Made by a program: the position numbers and the translations under genes
Source: a bacterium
GTDB lineage: Bacteria; Eisenbacteria; RBG-16-71-46; CAIMUX01
Assembly (NCBI GenBank): GCA_030431975.1
Contig: JAUIHP010000008.1
Span: 190,182 to 254,181, forward strand
DNA: 64,000 nucleotides
Direction of reading: 5' to 3'
Shown here: piece by piece, positions 36,378-45,884 of the stretch
Layout: the number at the start of each line of letters is the position of its first letter
Position numbering within the stretch: the first letter of the stretch is position 1
The notes under the pieces: generated by a model
Database searches by the model: none
What the model was told of the DNA's origin: nothing
What the model saw: only the letters and a program-made list of their open reading frames with translations

Positions 36378-38395
36378 GGTCTCCTCCAACTCTCGCCGAC
36401 AGCGATCCTTCGATCGTCCTGGCCACCCAGTTCGGAGATGATGTTGATCCGCACCGGGCCGGTCTGCGGCAGTCGCAGAAGGCGTCGGACTTCAAGCATT
36501 TCGCCCCCTCCCGGAAGACGTTCCATCGACTCCCGCTCGGTTCCGCCGAGCACCGCGCCGCCCGTCGGCAGGTCCAATTCGAAACGTGTCGGCCGGACGT
36601 GTGTCGAGTAGACACCCTGGCCGAGCACGTCGGGCAGGTATCCCGTGTTCTCGACTTCGAAGACCAGTTCGTAGACATCCGCGCCCAAGGACTGAAGCGA
36701 CGCCGCGCGCAGCCCGACTTGGGGGCGGACCTCGAGAAGCTCGAGCAGGAAGTCGTGATGCGATTCCGTCAAACGGTCGAGAACGGAGTCCGGCGGGTAC
36801 ACCCAGGCCAGAGGGGCGTAACCGCCAACCTCGACCTGCCGGTCGGGGAAGTCCGGATGGGAAATGGAACGCCAGGGGGACCAGGCGTCGGGGTTCGTTT
36901 CGACGAGCCAGTCGTGAAACTCGGCGTAGGTCTCGAGTTCGGTTGGGAGGTCGGGCTCGGGCGTGGCGTCGGGATCGGGCGTAGCATCGGGATCGGACTC
37001 TGGCGTTGCGTCGGGCTTGGGCGTGGCATCGGGATTGGACTCTGGCGTGGCGTCGGGCTTGGCCATCGCGTCAGGCTCCGCTGCCCCATCCTGCTCGAGA
37101 GAATCGGTAGGCGTGGCTCCCCCGGAAGTCTCGCGCTCCGAAGCTCCTTCTTTCTCCGCGGCCTTCTTTGCGGCGTCCGCGTCCTCTGCGGCGTCTGCGT
37201 CCAGTTCGTTCCACGCCATTTGCAGGCGTGGCGTCCAGCACGGAGTCATAAGGGCCAGTCGGCCCCGGTGGAAGTAGGCGAACGATCCGAACCCGCCCTT
37301 TGACGCGTCCGACGCGGAAGGAATCGGCTGGCCCTGCTCGGGCAGGATGTCGTGCAGAAAGTCGCCATAAGCCAGGTTGTTCTTGGGCTTCTCGAATCCC
37401 AGGAACTCCTGGTAGCGGCGGCTGAGTTCGCGGACCAGAGGAAGATCATGTTCGTTCGGAAGCGTGATCGGGCGCCGTCCCCACCGGGATCCCGAAAGGT
37501 TCGGCGATGAGGACTTTCCCTCCGGCCACGGTTGGAGCAGGTTGTCCTCGAACCCGTAGACGAGAACGGCTCCCACTTCGGGATGCGCCACCAGAAAGTC
37601 GGCTAGCGCGCGCGTCTCCGTGGTGCTGACCTGGTGAAAGCCACGGTTTCGGGCGAACCACTCGTACTCGAACGGAAAATTGCTCGACAGAAGGACTCCG
37701 CCATCCTCTTCTTCGTTCCACACACGATCACCGTCATCGTCGCGTCCTTCGACCAGCAGTCGCCACTGCCCCGTCTTTCCCTCTTCGCGGTTTGCCGGAA
37801 AGAGCAACTCGGGACGTGAAGGATCGGTCCGAAAGGGACCCGCGTCATCCCGGACCCGGACCCACCTCACGACACCGTCCCCGTCCAGGTCGTCGGCTAC
37901 GTCTTCGTTCTGCAGTCCGTCATGGTCATGATCGTGGTCGCCGGTGCCCGGAGCCGTCGACCGAGCACGGCGCGGTTCCTTCCCGAGAGCATCGGAAGCG
38001 CTCGGGACCAGCGTCGGAATGATGTAGAGCGTGGTGCTTCCCAACGCGGCCCGGGCCGACTCCGCGTCCCCTGCCAGCCTTTCCAGGTGACGCAACGCCA
38101 ATTCCGTTCCGACCGCGTGCCGTCCATCCAGTCCGGCTACGACCAGGACTCCCGGTTCACGCGCGTCGCCGTTCCCGACTTGTGCGATCGATATCGGATT
38201 GCCATTCGCATCACGGCACAGTTCTGAAACGTTGATCAGGCCACCGGACTGACCGGAGACGGCGCGGAGCCGGGATCCAACCTCGGCTGCCGTCGGGGGC
38301 GATGCCGCGGCGGTTCCAAAGAGGAGCAGGGTCCCAAGGCAAAACAGAGCGCCTGTGAGGGACCGGGACAGAGGCCTGCGATTCATCCCGCTCAT
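36374..38395 (-). CDS. Degenerate M14 carboxypeptidase-like secreted protein
   Basis: 673 aa with a signal peptide (residues 11-32). It aligns over its length with the neighbour downstream (Asp-rich 'DHDHDHDGLQNEDVADDLDGDG', 'SSNFPFEYEW', 'HPDFPDRQVEVGGY'). However, the HxxE zinc motif is DGRH (90-93), the NRN arginine is missing, the third His is replaced and the base Glu is not found. It should not be a normal carboxypeptidase. An insert of Pro-Asp-Ala-Thr repeats lies at about 440-480. It overlaps the tryptophanase-like gene upstream and the active paralogue downstream, each by 4 bases. Confidence 0.75.
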   Translation of the reverse strand: MSGMNRRPLSRSLTGALFCLGTLLLFGTAAASPPTAAEVGSRLRAVSGQSGGLINVSELCRDANGNPISIAQVGNGDAREPGVLVVAGLDGRHAVGTELALRHLERLAGDAESARAALGSTTLYIIPTLVPSASDALGKEPRRARSTAPGTGDHDHDHDGLQNEDVADDLDGDGVVRWVRVRDDAGPFRTDPSRPELLFPANREEGKTGQWRLLVEGRDDDGDRVWNEEEDGGVLLSSNFPFEYEWFARNRGFHQVSTTETRALADFLVAHPEVGAVLVYGFEDNLLQPWPEGKSSSPNLSGSRWGRRPITLPNEHDLPLVRELSRRYQEFLGFEKPKNNLAYGDFLHDILPEQGQPIPSASDASKGGFGSFAYFHRGRLALMTPCWTPRLQMAWNELDADAAEDADAAKKAAEKEGASERETSGGATPTDSLEQDGAAEPDAMAKPDATPESNPDATPKPDATPESDPDATPDPDATPEPDLPTELETYAEFHDWLVETNPDAWSPWRSISHPDFPDRQVEVGGYAPLAWVYPPDSVLDRLTESHHDFLLELLEVRPQVGLRAASLQSLGADVYELVFEVENTGYLPDVLGQGVYSTHVRPTRFELDLPTGGAVLGGTERESMERLPGGGEMLEVRRLLRLPQTGPVRINIISELGGQDDRRIAVGESWRRP
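36955..37065 (-). repeat. In-frame degenerate tandem repeat in the M14-like gene
   Basis: Repeating units of about 18 and 36 bases encode Pro-Asp-Ala-Thr-Pro-Glu type peptides in an inter-domain linker. Copies differ mainly by A/G or C/T changes. Confidence 0.75.
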
Positions 38396-39777
38396 ATCGA
38401 ACGGAACCGGGCTGTGAAGTGGCGCAGGTATGGGGCCTGGTATGTCATCTCCAAACCGCGCAGTTCTTCACGACGGGCGAAGACCTCGAGCACGACCTCC
38501 GCAACGAAGTCGACATGGCTCTGCGTGTAGACCCTTCGTGGAATGGCCAGCCGAACCAATTCCATCGGAGGCCCCACGTGCGCGCCGGTCTCGTCTGTCT
38601 TGCCGAACATGACCGAACCAATCTCGACGCCACGCACGCCCCCGTGGAGATAGAGTTCATTGGCCAAGACCTGACCCGGGAACTGGGATGGCGGAATGTG
38701 CGGCAGGAAGCCGCCCGCATCCAGATAAACCGCATGTCCGCCCGCGGGAAGAATGAGCGGGACCTCTCCCCCTTCCAACTTGTCCGCGAGATACTCGACC
38801 GACCGAACCCGGTAGCGGAGGTAGTCCTCGTCGACCACTTCACGCAGGCCCTGCGCCACCGCTTCCAGGTCACGCCCCGCCAGTCCTCCGTAGGTCGGGA
38901 AACCCTCCGTCAGGATGAGTAGGTTTCGCGAGGCCATCGCCAACTCGGAGTTGTTGAGCGCCAGGAAACCACCGATGTTGGCCAGTCCGTCCTTCTTCGC
39001 GCTCATGGTCGTAGCGTCGGCGTAGGAGAACATCTCCTGGGCGATTTCGAAGACGGATTTGTCGGCAAAGCCCGGTTCCCGCTGCTGGATGAAGTAGGCG
39101 TTTTCGGCAAAGCGACAGGAGTCCAGGACGAAAAGAACGCCGTGCGACTTCGCCAACTCCGACGCCGCGCGAATGTTGGCCATGGACACCGGCTGTCCGC
39201 CGCCGCTGTTGTTGGTCACGGTCAGGATGACCGCGCGGACATTGTCACTATGCTCTTTCAGACCCGCCTCGAGACGGACCAGATCGATGTTGCCCTTGAA
39301 CGGGTGGCGCTTTGCCGGAACCAGCCCCTCGGGGATCGGTAGGTCGAAGGCCTTTGCGCCCGTGAACTCGATGTTGGCGCGGGTCGTATCAAAGTGAGTG
39401 TTGCCCAGGTACACCGCGTTCGCAGAGTTCGGAGAGTTTGGGCGGTCGAGAACCGTGAAAAGGATCTTCTCCGCAGCACGCCCCTGGTGGACTGGAATGA
39501 CGAACTCGAAACCCGTGAGGTTCCGGACCTCCTGTTCGAATTCGTGATAGGAACGACTCCCCGCGTAGGACTCGTCACCCTTCATGATCGCGGCCCACTG
39601 CATGGCGGACATGCTGGACGTCCCGCTGTCGGTCAGAAGATCGATGATGACGTCGTCGGCGTTCAGGAGAAAGAGATTGAGCCCGGCCTCTTCGAGAAGC
39701 TTGGTGCGCTCCGGGCGCTCGGTCATGCGGATGGGTTCGACGGACTTGATCCGGAACGGTTCGATGATGGTCTTCAC
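38392..39777 (-). CDS. tnaA: Tryptophanase-type beta-eliminating lyase
   Basis: 461-aa PLP enzyme from GTG 39777, with GGAGGG six bases upstream. The PLP lysine is in 'MSAKKDGLANIGGFLA'. Two sites separate tryptophanase from tyrosine phenol-lyase. An Asp precedes 'TTR' in 'THFDTTR' (D130; Thr in phenol-lyases), and a His is in 'LRHFTARF' (H453; Phe in phenol-lyases). 'YAGSRSYH' is also closer to tryptophanases. So the likely reaction is L-tryptophan to indole, pyruvate and ammonia, although the substrate is not proven. It is the first gene of an overlapping unit with two M14 proteins. Confidence 0.82.
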   Translation of the reverse strand: MKTIIEPFRIKSVEPIRMTERPERTKLLEEAGLNLFLLNADDVIIDLLTDSGTSSMSAMQWAAIMKGDESYAGSRSYHEFEQEVRNLTGFEFVIPVHQGRAAEKILFTVLDRPNSPNSANAVYLGNTHFDTTRANIEFTGAKAFDLPIPEGLVPAKRHPFKGNIDLVRLEAGLKEHSDNVRAVILTVTNNSGGGQPVSMANIRAASELAKSHGVLFVLDSCRFAENAYFIQQREPGFADKSVFEIAQEMFSYADATTMSAKKDGLANIGGFLALNNSELAMASRNLLILTEGFPTYGGLAGRDLEAVAQGLREVVDEDYLRYRVRSVEYLADKLEGGEVPLILPAGGHAVYLDAGGFLPHIPPSQFPGQVLANELYLHGGVRGVEIGSVMFGKTDETGAHVGPPMELVRLAIPRRVYTQSHVDFVAEVVLEVFARREELRGLEMTYQAPYLRHFTARFRSI

Positions 39778-39943
39778 GTCAGTCCCTCCTTGGCGACGAG
39801 ATACGGTATCAACGCGATTTAGCCGGGTCAAACTCGTGAAGGCAGCACTGCAGGCCCCAGGTCCAGGCAGACTCTGTCGACGTTGGCTGTCTCGCCTTCA
39901 CGCGTAGTGCCGGCTGGCGCGGCCCGAGTTTGCCGACGGGCCC

Positions 39944-40822
39944 CTACGAAGAACGGGAATCGGCATTGTCCGCGGTCGGATGCGGCCGCGTGCGAAAACG
40001 CTCGAGATAACGGAAGAGACGGTTGCCATGGTCGTGACCGAAGTACGAGACCATCAGGTGCTGCAATGTCCGGATCAGAAGGTCTCTCGACGTCGAGTTC
40101 GAGACGTAGCCGTCCTTGAAGTAGTAGCCCGAGCTGCTCAGGTACTGGGCCAGGTCACGACGGGTGAGCATGCGCCCCTTACTCGACGGATCAAAGAACA
40201 GGTTGGTGTCCTCATCGCCATAACGGTTGAGGACCGCGTTCGGCATCCCCACCGCATAGATCGGCAGACCCAGCCTCTTTCCGACCAGCACGTAGAGGGT
40301 GGCCAGGGAGACGGAGACGCCCGTCCGCAGTTCGAGGACCCGATTGAGAAAGGTGTTGTCCGGGTCGTAGTAGTTGCGGTGATCGCGACGAAACCCCCAG
40401 TCCTCGAAGAGGACGTGGTTGGCGATCTTGATTCGGTCCCGCGGATCCTCGACACCCTGAAGCTTCTTCCCGACCTCTTCGGCCAGCCGATCCAGCGGCT
40501 CCGAAATCTTGCTGCGTTCCAGCCCCGGGAACTCCGTCCGGGCGATCAGCCAACAGCCGTACTCCAAGTCCAGCTCCGGATCCGGGACCGAGGCCAGATC
40601 GTCCAGCTCCTGCTCGACTTCGAGAAGTCGTAGTTCACCCACCAGGTGACGGGAACGGATCCGAATCCGAGGGTCGTCGCTTTCCGCGGCCCCTTCCAGC
40701 GTCGGGATGGCGCTGGCGCCCAGTTTGCGCAGATGATCCGCGACCATCTCGTAGATGCGCGGATCCTCGTCGGAGAGAAGGGAGACCAGAGCCTCGATCT
40801 CGTTTTGGGTCGTCTGCGTCAA
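39944..40822 (-). CDS. SirB1-like transglutaminase-fold protein with HEAT-type N-terminus
   Basis: 292 aa from TTG 40822, with AGGA eight bases upstream. The N-terminal 80 residues are helical and HEAT-like ('DPRIYEMVADHLRKLGASAIPTLE'). The main domain matches the transglutaminase-like core 2 family: 'DPDNTFLNRVLELRTGVSVSLATLYVLVGKRLGLPIYAVGMP' (split here only for description) and a later 'LFFDPSSKGRMLT'. The catalytic Cys usual in true transglutaminases is not evident where expected, as in other SirB1 proteins. Function unknown. It faces the M1 peptidase gene across a divergent, repeat-bearing intergenic region. Confidence 0.72.
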   Translation of the reverse strand: MTQTTQNEIEALVSLLSDEDPRIYEMVADHLRKLGASAIPTLEGAAESDDPRIRIRSRHLVGELRLLEVEQELDDLASVPDPELDLEYGCWLIARTEFPGLERSKISEPLDRLAEEVGKKLQGVEDPRDRIKIANHVLFEDWGFRRDHRNYYDPDNTFLNRVLELRTGVSVSLATLYVLVGKRLGLPIYAVGMPNAVLNRYGDEDTNLFFDPSSKGRMLTRRDLAQYLSSSGYYFKDGYVSNSTSRDLLIRTLQHLMVSYFGHDHGNRLFRYLERFRTRPHPTADNADSRSS

Positions 40823-40904
40823 ACTGGTTTCCTGACCTGGGTTCTCTTACACCTGACTCAAGGCTAGCAAAGCGTCCAAGCACTCACAACACGTCCGCCG
40901 ACCC

Positions 40905-40960
40905 GGGCTGGGCTGGGCTGGGCCGGACCTGGCTGGACCGGACCGGGTTGGACCGGACTC
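40905..40960. repeat. Short GC-rich tandem repeat in a divergent intergenic region
   Basis: Three exact GGGCT units followed by degenerate GGACC/GGCTGGACC units. It lies between the SirB1-like gene and the M1 peptidase gene. A CCGTTCCCATCC segment just after it (40971) resembles the unit of the 13-base array at 52.1 kb. Confidence 0.6.
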
Positions 40961-41009
40961 GGCGCCAGGCCCGTTCCCATCCATGGCCTGCATGTCCTAT
41001 CCTTTCGGC

Positions 41010-43157
41010 ATGAGAAGCTTTCAAGTGAGATATCTCCTGACATGGGCCGCAATTTGCGGCGTTGTTCTTGTTTCCTGCACCGTGGTACGGCCGAACAGTG
41101 CGGAAGCCGCCTTGCCGCAGTTCCACACGGACGCTGCCGACAACGGCTCGGCCAGTCTGACTCAAGAAGACCTGGCACCGACCACGGTCGCTGCATCTTC
41201 ATCCCTTCCGTCTACATCCGGAATCGACGACGACGACCCACGGCGTCAATACGATGTCCGGCACTACGACCTCGACCTGACCCTGGATCCCGAAAAACAA
41301 ACCATCTCCGGATCGGTCCGCATCGACCTGACCGTTCTCGAGGCGTTGGACGCAATCGTTCTCGACGTCTACCCGAACCTGGAAATCGTCGAGGTCGTCG
41401 CCGACACTTTTGAAGTGCGAAATGTGGTCCGGATCGATTCGCGTCAGATTCGCGTGGAGCTCGGCCAGTTCCTGCTCGACGAAACCGAAACGTACCTGCT
41501 CGTCCGCTATCGCGGAGAGCCCGGCCCCACCTTCTTTTCCAACTGGACCGTGTGGGACACACACGGCGAGGCACCCAACGACGGGCCCGTCATTGCCACC
41601 ATCAGCACGCCCGACCGGGCCGGTCAATGGTGGCCCTGTAAGGACACGCCTCAGGACAAAGCGACGACGAGTGTTCAGGTCACGACGCGAGACGACCTCA
41701 TCGTGACTTCGAACGGCCTGTTGGAGGAACGCATCGAGAACGGGGACGGAACCGCGACGACCCGCTTCCGGACCGAATACCCGATGGCGACGTACAACGT
41801 GTCGCTGGCCATGTCGGACTATGCGACCTGGACCGACACCTACACCTCGGCGCAGACCGGCGTGCAGTTTCCCATCGACCACTTCGTCTACCCAGAGGAT
41901 TTGGCAGACGCCCAAGTCGACCTGCCCGCAGCGATGGAAGCAATGGACGTGTTCGAGGAGCTCTTCGGCCCGTATCCGTTTGCCAACACCGACATCCGAG
42001 TCGAGCGGTACGGACATGCCGAAGTCAACTGGTCGGGAGCCATGGAGCACCAGACGATGACCAGCCTCGGCAACTCGTTCATCCGCGGCAACGGGACCAC
42101 TGCCTGGGCCGTAGCCCACGAGCTTGCGCATCAGTGGTTCGGGAACTGTGTGACGCCGGAGAACTTCGACGACATCTGGCTGAACGAAGGCTTTGCCACG
42201 TACTGCGAGGCCCTCTTCGCCGAGTCCCGCGGCGGGCTGGCCGCCTACCATGATTGGATGCGGAACCGGCGCTTCTCCATTTTCCTGGAAGGTCCCATCG
42301 TCGAACCCACCGCCACCTTCGGCGCCACCGTCTACTGGAAAGGTGCATGGGTGCTGCACGGGCTCCGTTGGATCCTGCGGGAAGAAATGGGTGAAGAGGC
42401 CGGCGACGAGACGCTCTTCCAGATTCTGCGGGAACAAGTCCAGGGCGGGGACCGCCAGTACGGGAACGCAACAACGACCGAGTTCATCTTTCTCGCAGAG
42501 ACCCTGGCCGGAATGGATCTGCGCTGGTACTTCGGGCCGTGGTTGTACGGCGACGGACGCCCCACCGTTCGATGGGACTGGAGACCCGCCAGCTCCGACG
42601 GCCGCCAAGTCCAACTCAATCTCGACCAATCGTTGGCGCCCCTCGTCTACCCCAACGGAAAACCCTTCCCCACGTCGCCGGACTTCTATCCCCTTCCGTG
42701 GGAGGTCCGCCTCTACTCGGCGAACGGCGACAGTTCCAGCACGGTGGTCTGGCAGTCGGCGGAACAGACGGAGACCGTGATCCAGGCGAACTTTGCCGTC
42801 GATCGAGTCGCCCTCGATCCCGACCGGTGGTTCCTGGCCACGCTGGAACGCGGAACGGGAATCTCCGACTCTGGAATTCTGGCGCCGTTCACCAATCCAA
42901 TCGGCGGAACCGGGACGCGCCTCGCCTACGACGTCGGATCGCTCGGCAGTCAGGTCGACATCGAACTGTTTGACACGCAGGGACGACGGATCGTGCAGCT
43001 CGTCGAGCAGGACACCCGACCCGGCCTGCATTGGGTGGACTGGGATGGCCGGATGGACAGCGGCGAAACGGCACCATCCGGGGTTTACTTCGTTCGGGCG
43101 CGACAGACTGGCGCTGCAGGGCGGGAAGAAGTTCGGCGTTTGGTGATCGTGCGGTAG
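41010..43157 (+). CDS. Secreted M1-family aminopeptidase with C-terminal sorting domain
   Basis: 715 aa from ATG 41010, chosen because it gives a clean signal peptide; ATG 40983 is an alternative. The lipobox-like 'VVLVSC' suggests a possible lipoprotein. The M1 N-domain is followed by the exopeptidase motif 'GAMEHQ' and the zinc site '[10 protein letters not shown]' with its downstream Glu in 'WLNEGFATY'. The catalytic Tyr is probably in '[10 protein letters not shown]'. The last 90 residues are a FlgD-Ig/type IX-like domain ('[14 protein letters not shown]', '[10 protein letters not shown]', 'PSGVYFVRA'), so it is probably exported to the surface. Confidence 0.9.
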   Translation: MRSFQVRYLLTWAAICGVVLVSCTVVRPNSAEAALPQFHTDAADNGSASLTQEDLAPTTVAASSSLPSTSGIDDDDPRRQYDVRHYDLDLTLDPEKQTISGSVRIDLTVLEALDAIVLDVYPNLEIVEVVADTFEVRNVVRIDSRQIRVELGQFLLDETETYLLVRYRGEPGPTFFSNWTVWDTHGEAPNDGPVIATISTPDRAGQWWPCKDTPQDKATTSVQVTTRDDLIVTSNGLLEERIENGDGTATTRFRTEYPMATYNVSLAMSDYATWTDTYTSAQTGVQFPIDHFVYPEDLADAQVDLPAAMEAMDVFEELFGPYPFANTDIRVERYGHAEVNWSGAMEHQTMTSLGNSFIRGNGTTAWAVAHELAHQWFGNCVTPENFDDIWLNEGFATYCEALFAESRGGLAAYHDWMRNRRFSIFLEGPIVEPTATFGATVYWKGAWVLHGLRWILREEMGEEAGDETLFQILREQVQGGDRQYGNATTTEFIFLAETLAGMDLRWYFGPWLYGDGRPTVRWDWRPASSDGRQVQLNLDQSLAPLVYPNGKPFPTSPDFYPLPWEVRLYSANGDSSSTVVWQSAEQTETVIQANFAVDRVALDPDRWFLATLERGTGISDSGILAPFTNPIGGTGTRLAYDVGSLGSQVDIELFDTQGRRIVQLVEQDTRPGLHWVDWDGRMDSGETAPSGVYFVRARQTGAAGREEVRRLVIVR

Positions 43158-43158
43158 A

Positions 43159-43302
43159 GGGTCTGGGTTCGGGTTCGGGTTTGGGTTCGGGTTTGGGTTC
43201 GGGTTCGGGTTCGGGTTTGGGTTCGGGTTTGGGTTCGGGTTTGGGTTCGGGTTTGGGTTCGGGTTTGGGTTCGGGTTTGGGTTCGGGTTTGGGTTCGGGT
43301 TT
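43159..43302 (+). repeat. 24-unit GGGTTY hexamer array between convergent genes
   Basis: One GGGTCT unit is followed by 23 perfect GGGTTC or GGGTTT hexamers (144 bases), mostly alternating C and T at the last position. It begins 2 bases after the M1 peptidase stop codon and ends 16 bases before the stop of the convergent HNH gene. The plus-strand RNA would be able to form many G-quadruplexes. No other terminator is seen between the two genes. Confidence 0.97.
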
Positions 43303-43318
43303 GGGCCCGGCGGCGGGA

Positions 43319-45601
43319 CTAGCATGTGGACCTCGCTTCGGACAGCCACGGCCGAACCACAAGCGATGACGCATCGACGGCCGGGCCGCGACTTGGGTCG
43401 AGGCCGAAGGTCCACCTCAAAGCATCCGGTGCGTGCCCCTTCACTGTGATCGTCCCTTTGGCGTGGACGCCCTGCAGATGACAAGCAGCACAAAGCGTCG
43501 TTAGGTTGGAGGGATCGTCCGACCCTCCTTGGGATCGAAACACAATGTGATGAACATTCAGGTTCCTCCGCGAACTGCAACGCGGCGACGTACATTGGAA
43601 TCCATCGCGAGCCAAGATGCCGAACTCGGCGGTTCGGCGACGGAAGTCCCGGTCTTCGGCGCCCCAACCGTTCCGGACTTCGAGAATCATGACCTCGACA
43701 CACCACCAATCTGGTTTGTCGACTCCGTATCTGGCACGAGTGTGAAGAATCGCGCGATCCAGAGCTTCCAGCGTGTGGCGATCCGTTCGAAACTGGATGT
43801 GTGAGTCACAATTCTCTGACGGATCGGGCACACGTAGGATGTCCCGCCAGTGGCGCGCAGAAATCTTCCCGAAGTCGCCCGCACCTTCCGCCGGGTCGCA
43901 CGGAACGTTTTCCGACATGGCATCGTGAAACTCCGGCAGCGAAATCAACTCCGGCGTTGATTGAAGCTTCGCGGCGATCGTCGGCCACGCAGTTTCGCAA
44001 GGCGGCGCGTAACGAAGTCGGTGCGACGGATCTACGGCTTCCGTACCTCGGGTTGGTAGAAGATCGTCGTGAGCCAGGGCCCAGCGAATCTGTTCCTCCA
44101 ACATTGTGGCGGACACGTTGGACGCTCGTTCCAGCCAGAGACCCATGGTCACTCCGCTCGCCCCGGCGCGTTCCAGGGATCCAAGGGCCAAGAGCGATGT
44201 CGTTCGCAACTCAGCGGATGACCATGCCTCGTTGGCAAGTCGAGACCGAGTCTGCCAAGCCTGGATCCAATGATTTGCCGTCCGGACCGTGACGCCCACT
44301 CGGTCTTCCACGTAGTTTGCGAATGAAGAGGAACCGAAGCCTCGCCACGCTTGGGTCAGGCGAACCTCGTAGAGCAGTTCGGCCGTCTGACTCTGAAGCG
44401 AACGGATCTGCGCCTCCGCTGCACGAAACCGTTGGACCCAAATGCTCGGAGTGTCGTCACTGCCATCATCGCATTCACCCCGAGAGTCAGTCCGCTCCGC
44501 GGCGAGCTCTCCAGCGAGCCAGGCGTCCATATCCCGCGGAGTCCGCGAACCCCTGAAGACGGCAAAGGTATCGTCACTCGGTTGAACGGCAGTGACGCTT
44601 CGCGACAGCCGCAGCATAGTTTCCGGTGATTCTTGTGATTCCGGTGAATCCAGCGGCTTTGATGGCTCACACTTCGACCCGGCTGGGTCGGATAGTGCCG
44701 CACGCCCCAGACCGTCCTCCCGAACGGAAGACGAGAACTCGGCAAGGAGAATCTCGAACGACCGGCGGATGGCTCGATACCCACCCGTGCGGCGAGCTAC
44801 GTCCTCACTGAATGCGTCAACGATCCAACGATGCCGAGCTGGGCATGGGATTCGGACAATCACTGAGTCCTTGCGAGCCGGTTCCTCCCCGAACCCTGTA
44901 GTTCCTTCCGTCCCTCTATGCAAGCCTGCCCTAGAGCCGGAGTGAGAGCCGGAGTGGGAGCTGGAGCCGGAGCCGGAGCCGGAACCAGAGTCGGAGTCGG
45001 AGTCAGATTCGGCCTCGGAGCCGGAACCGGAGTCAGGGTCGGGATCCGACCCTTTCCTCCAATCAAACTGCCTTGAGTTCCCACTCTGCTGCAGCCGGAC
45101 GCGTACTTTCAGTTCCTCCGTCGTAACTTGGGCCGCTTCTCTGAGCCAATCGACTTGGTTTTCTGGGGTAAGGACCGGAAGGATCGTCATGACCCTGGAC
45201 TCACAGATCATTCCCGTTGCCATGGCCCGCCGGACAAGAGGAAGGCAGGAGATCCCGTTACTGACACGAACCGCGTCCTGAAAAGAACGATGGCTGATCC
45301 CGAGTTCTTCCTTCACAAAGTCAGCGAGCCTGGAGTACCCGAAGTCCAGTGGATCGACGTACCGACGTATCCGGCCAGCGAGATCAAGTCGCCGCAGCTT
45401 CGTCTCGTGGATTCGAGTCACCGCTTGTGCGATCCGAGCGTCAAGACTCTCCTTGGGTGACCCAGAAGCAGACCCAACCTGCTCGCCCCGCGGGCGTAAA
45501 GTGGAAGACGCGGTCTCCGAACATCGGTGAACCTTAGCCGCGGCATCGACGAAACACACACTGCCCTTCGGCGGCGCGATTGTTGCAGTAGTCAACGGCA
45601 T
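43319..45601 (-). CDS. HNH endonuclease with duplicated DUF222/13E12-like helical domains
   Basis: 760 aa from ATG 45601, consistent with the promoter mapped upstream; a reading from 45673 would begin at or before the predicted transcript start. Two similar helical blocks ('[21 protein letters not shown]' and '[19 protein letters not shown]' regions, here about residues 85-165 and 430-520) resemble DUF222 repeats. A Ser/Gly/Asp-rich linker (about 190-225) carries [13 protein letters not shown] repeats. The C-terminus is an HNH nuclease: 'FQCTSPRC', '[13 protein letters not shown]', 'LCAACH'. Such proteins cut or bind DNA and often behave as selfish or stress-linked genes. A LexA-like box precedes it. 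Confidence 0.82.
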   Translation of the reverse strand: MPLTTATIAPPKGSVCFVDAAAKVHRCSETASSTLRPRGEQVGSASGSPKESLDARIAQAVTRIHETKLRRLDLAGRIRRYVDPLDFGYSRLADFVKEELGISHRSFQDAVRVSNGISCLPLVRRAMATGMICESRVMTILPVLTPENQVDWLREAAQVTTEELKVRVRLQQSGNSRQFDWRKGSDPDPDSGSGSEAESDSDSDSGSGSGSGSSSHSGSHSGSRAGLHRGTEGTTGFGEEPARKDSVIVRIPCPARHRWIVDAFSEDVARRTGGYRAIRRSFEILLAEFSSSVREDGLGRAALSDPAGSKCEPSKPLDSPESQESPETMLRLSRSVTAVQPSDDTFAVFRGSRTPRDMDAWLAGELAAERTDSRGECDDGSDDTPSIWVQRFRAAEAQIRSLQSQTAELLYEVRLTQAWRGFGSSSFANYVEDRVGVTVRTANHWIQAWQTRSRLANEAWSSAELRTTSLLALGSLERAGASGVTMGLWLERASNVSATMLEEQIRWALAHDDLLPTRGTEAVDPSHRLRYAPPCETAWPTIAAKLQSTPELISLPEFHDAMSENVPCDPAEGAGDFGKISARHWRDILRVPDPSENCDSHIQFRTDRHTLEALDRAILHTRARYGVDKPDWWCVEVMILEVRNGWGAEDRDFRRRTAEFGILARDGFQCTSPRCSSRRNLNVHHIVFRSQGGSDDPSNLTTLCAACHLQGVHAKGTITVKGHAPDALRWTFGLDPSRGPAVDASSLVVRPWLSEARSTC

Positions 45602-45644
45602 TGCGAATTCTTTCGGAGAGCGACGATTCCCTGTCGTTGATCTG

Positions 45645-45673
45645 AAACTATGGCATTCAATTGTACAAGTCAA
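45645..45673 (-). promoter_or_regulatory. Promoter of the HNH gene
   Basis: On the minus strand TTGACT (45673-45668), a 17-base spacer and TAGTTT (45650-45645), in a locally AT-rich patch. The transcript would start near 45638, giving a leader of about 37 bases before ATG 45601. Confidence 0.7.
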
Positions 45674-45679
45674 GCATTA

Positions 45680-45697
45680 AACGAACTTTTGTTCGTT
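45680..45697. promoter_or_regulatory. LexA/SOS-box-like palindrome upstream of the HNH gene
   Basis: AACGAAC-TTTT-GTTCGTT is a perfect 7-bp inverted repeat. Its core CGAAC-N4-GTTCG fits the Gram-positive/actinobacterial LexA box. It lies 7 bases upstream of the -35 element. It could instead bind another dimeric repressor. Confidence 0.55.
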
Positions 45698-45884
45698 GTT
45701 TGTCTAATGCGGATATCAGGCCCGGAGACAACCGCGGCATTGCGACGGGCTTGCGGTCGCGAGCGCACCTCATTGAGAACAGGCTGGGGCCGTCACGGCC
45801 AGACCTCGCGTTCGGTGACGCCTGCAGCCGAATTCGCCACGCACACCCTTGCAACCTGTGCCCAGGTCTCCTCCTGAACTCTTC

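Noticed and set aside
38392..39777. Tyrosine phenol-lyase as the annotation of the PLP lyase
   Set aside because: The residues at the two substrate-determining positions are Asp and His, as in tryptophanase.
43063..43320. Pro-Asn repeat protein or collagen-like peptide from the GGGTTY array
   Set aside because: The repeat starts after the M1 stop codon and ends before the HNH stop; no start codon and ribosome site lead into it.
41199..43709. 836-codon minus-strand open frame over the M1 peptidase gene
   Set aside because: It is antisense to a clear M1 enzyme with intact motifs. The long frame comes from GC-rich codon bias plus the GGGTTY array read as Pro-Asn repeats.
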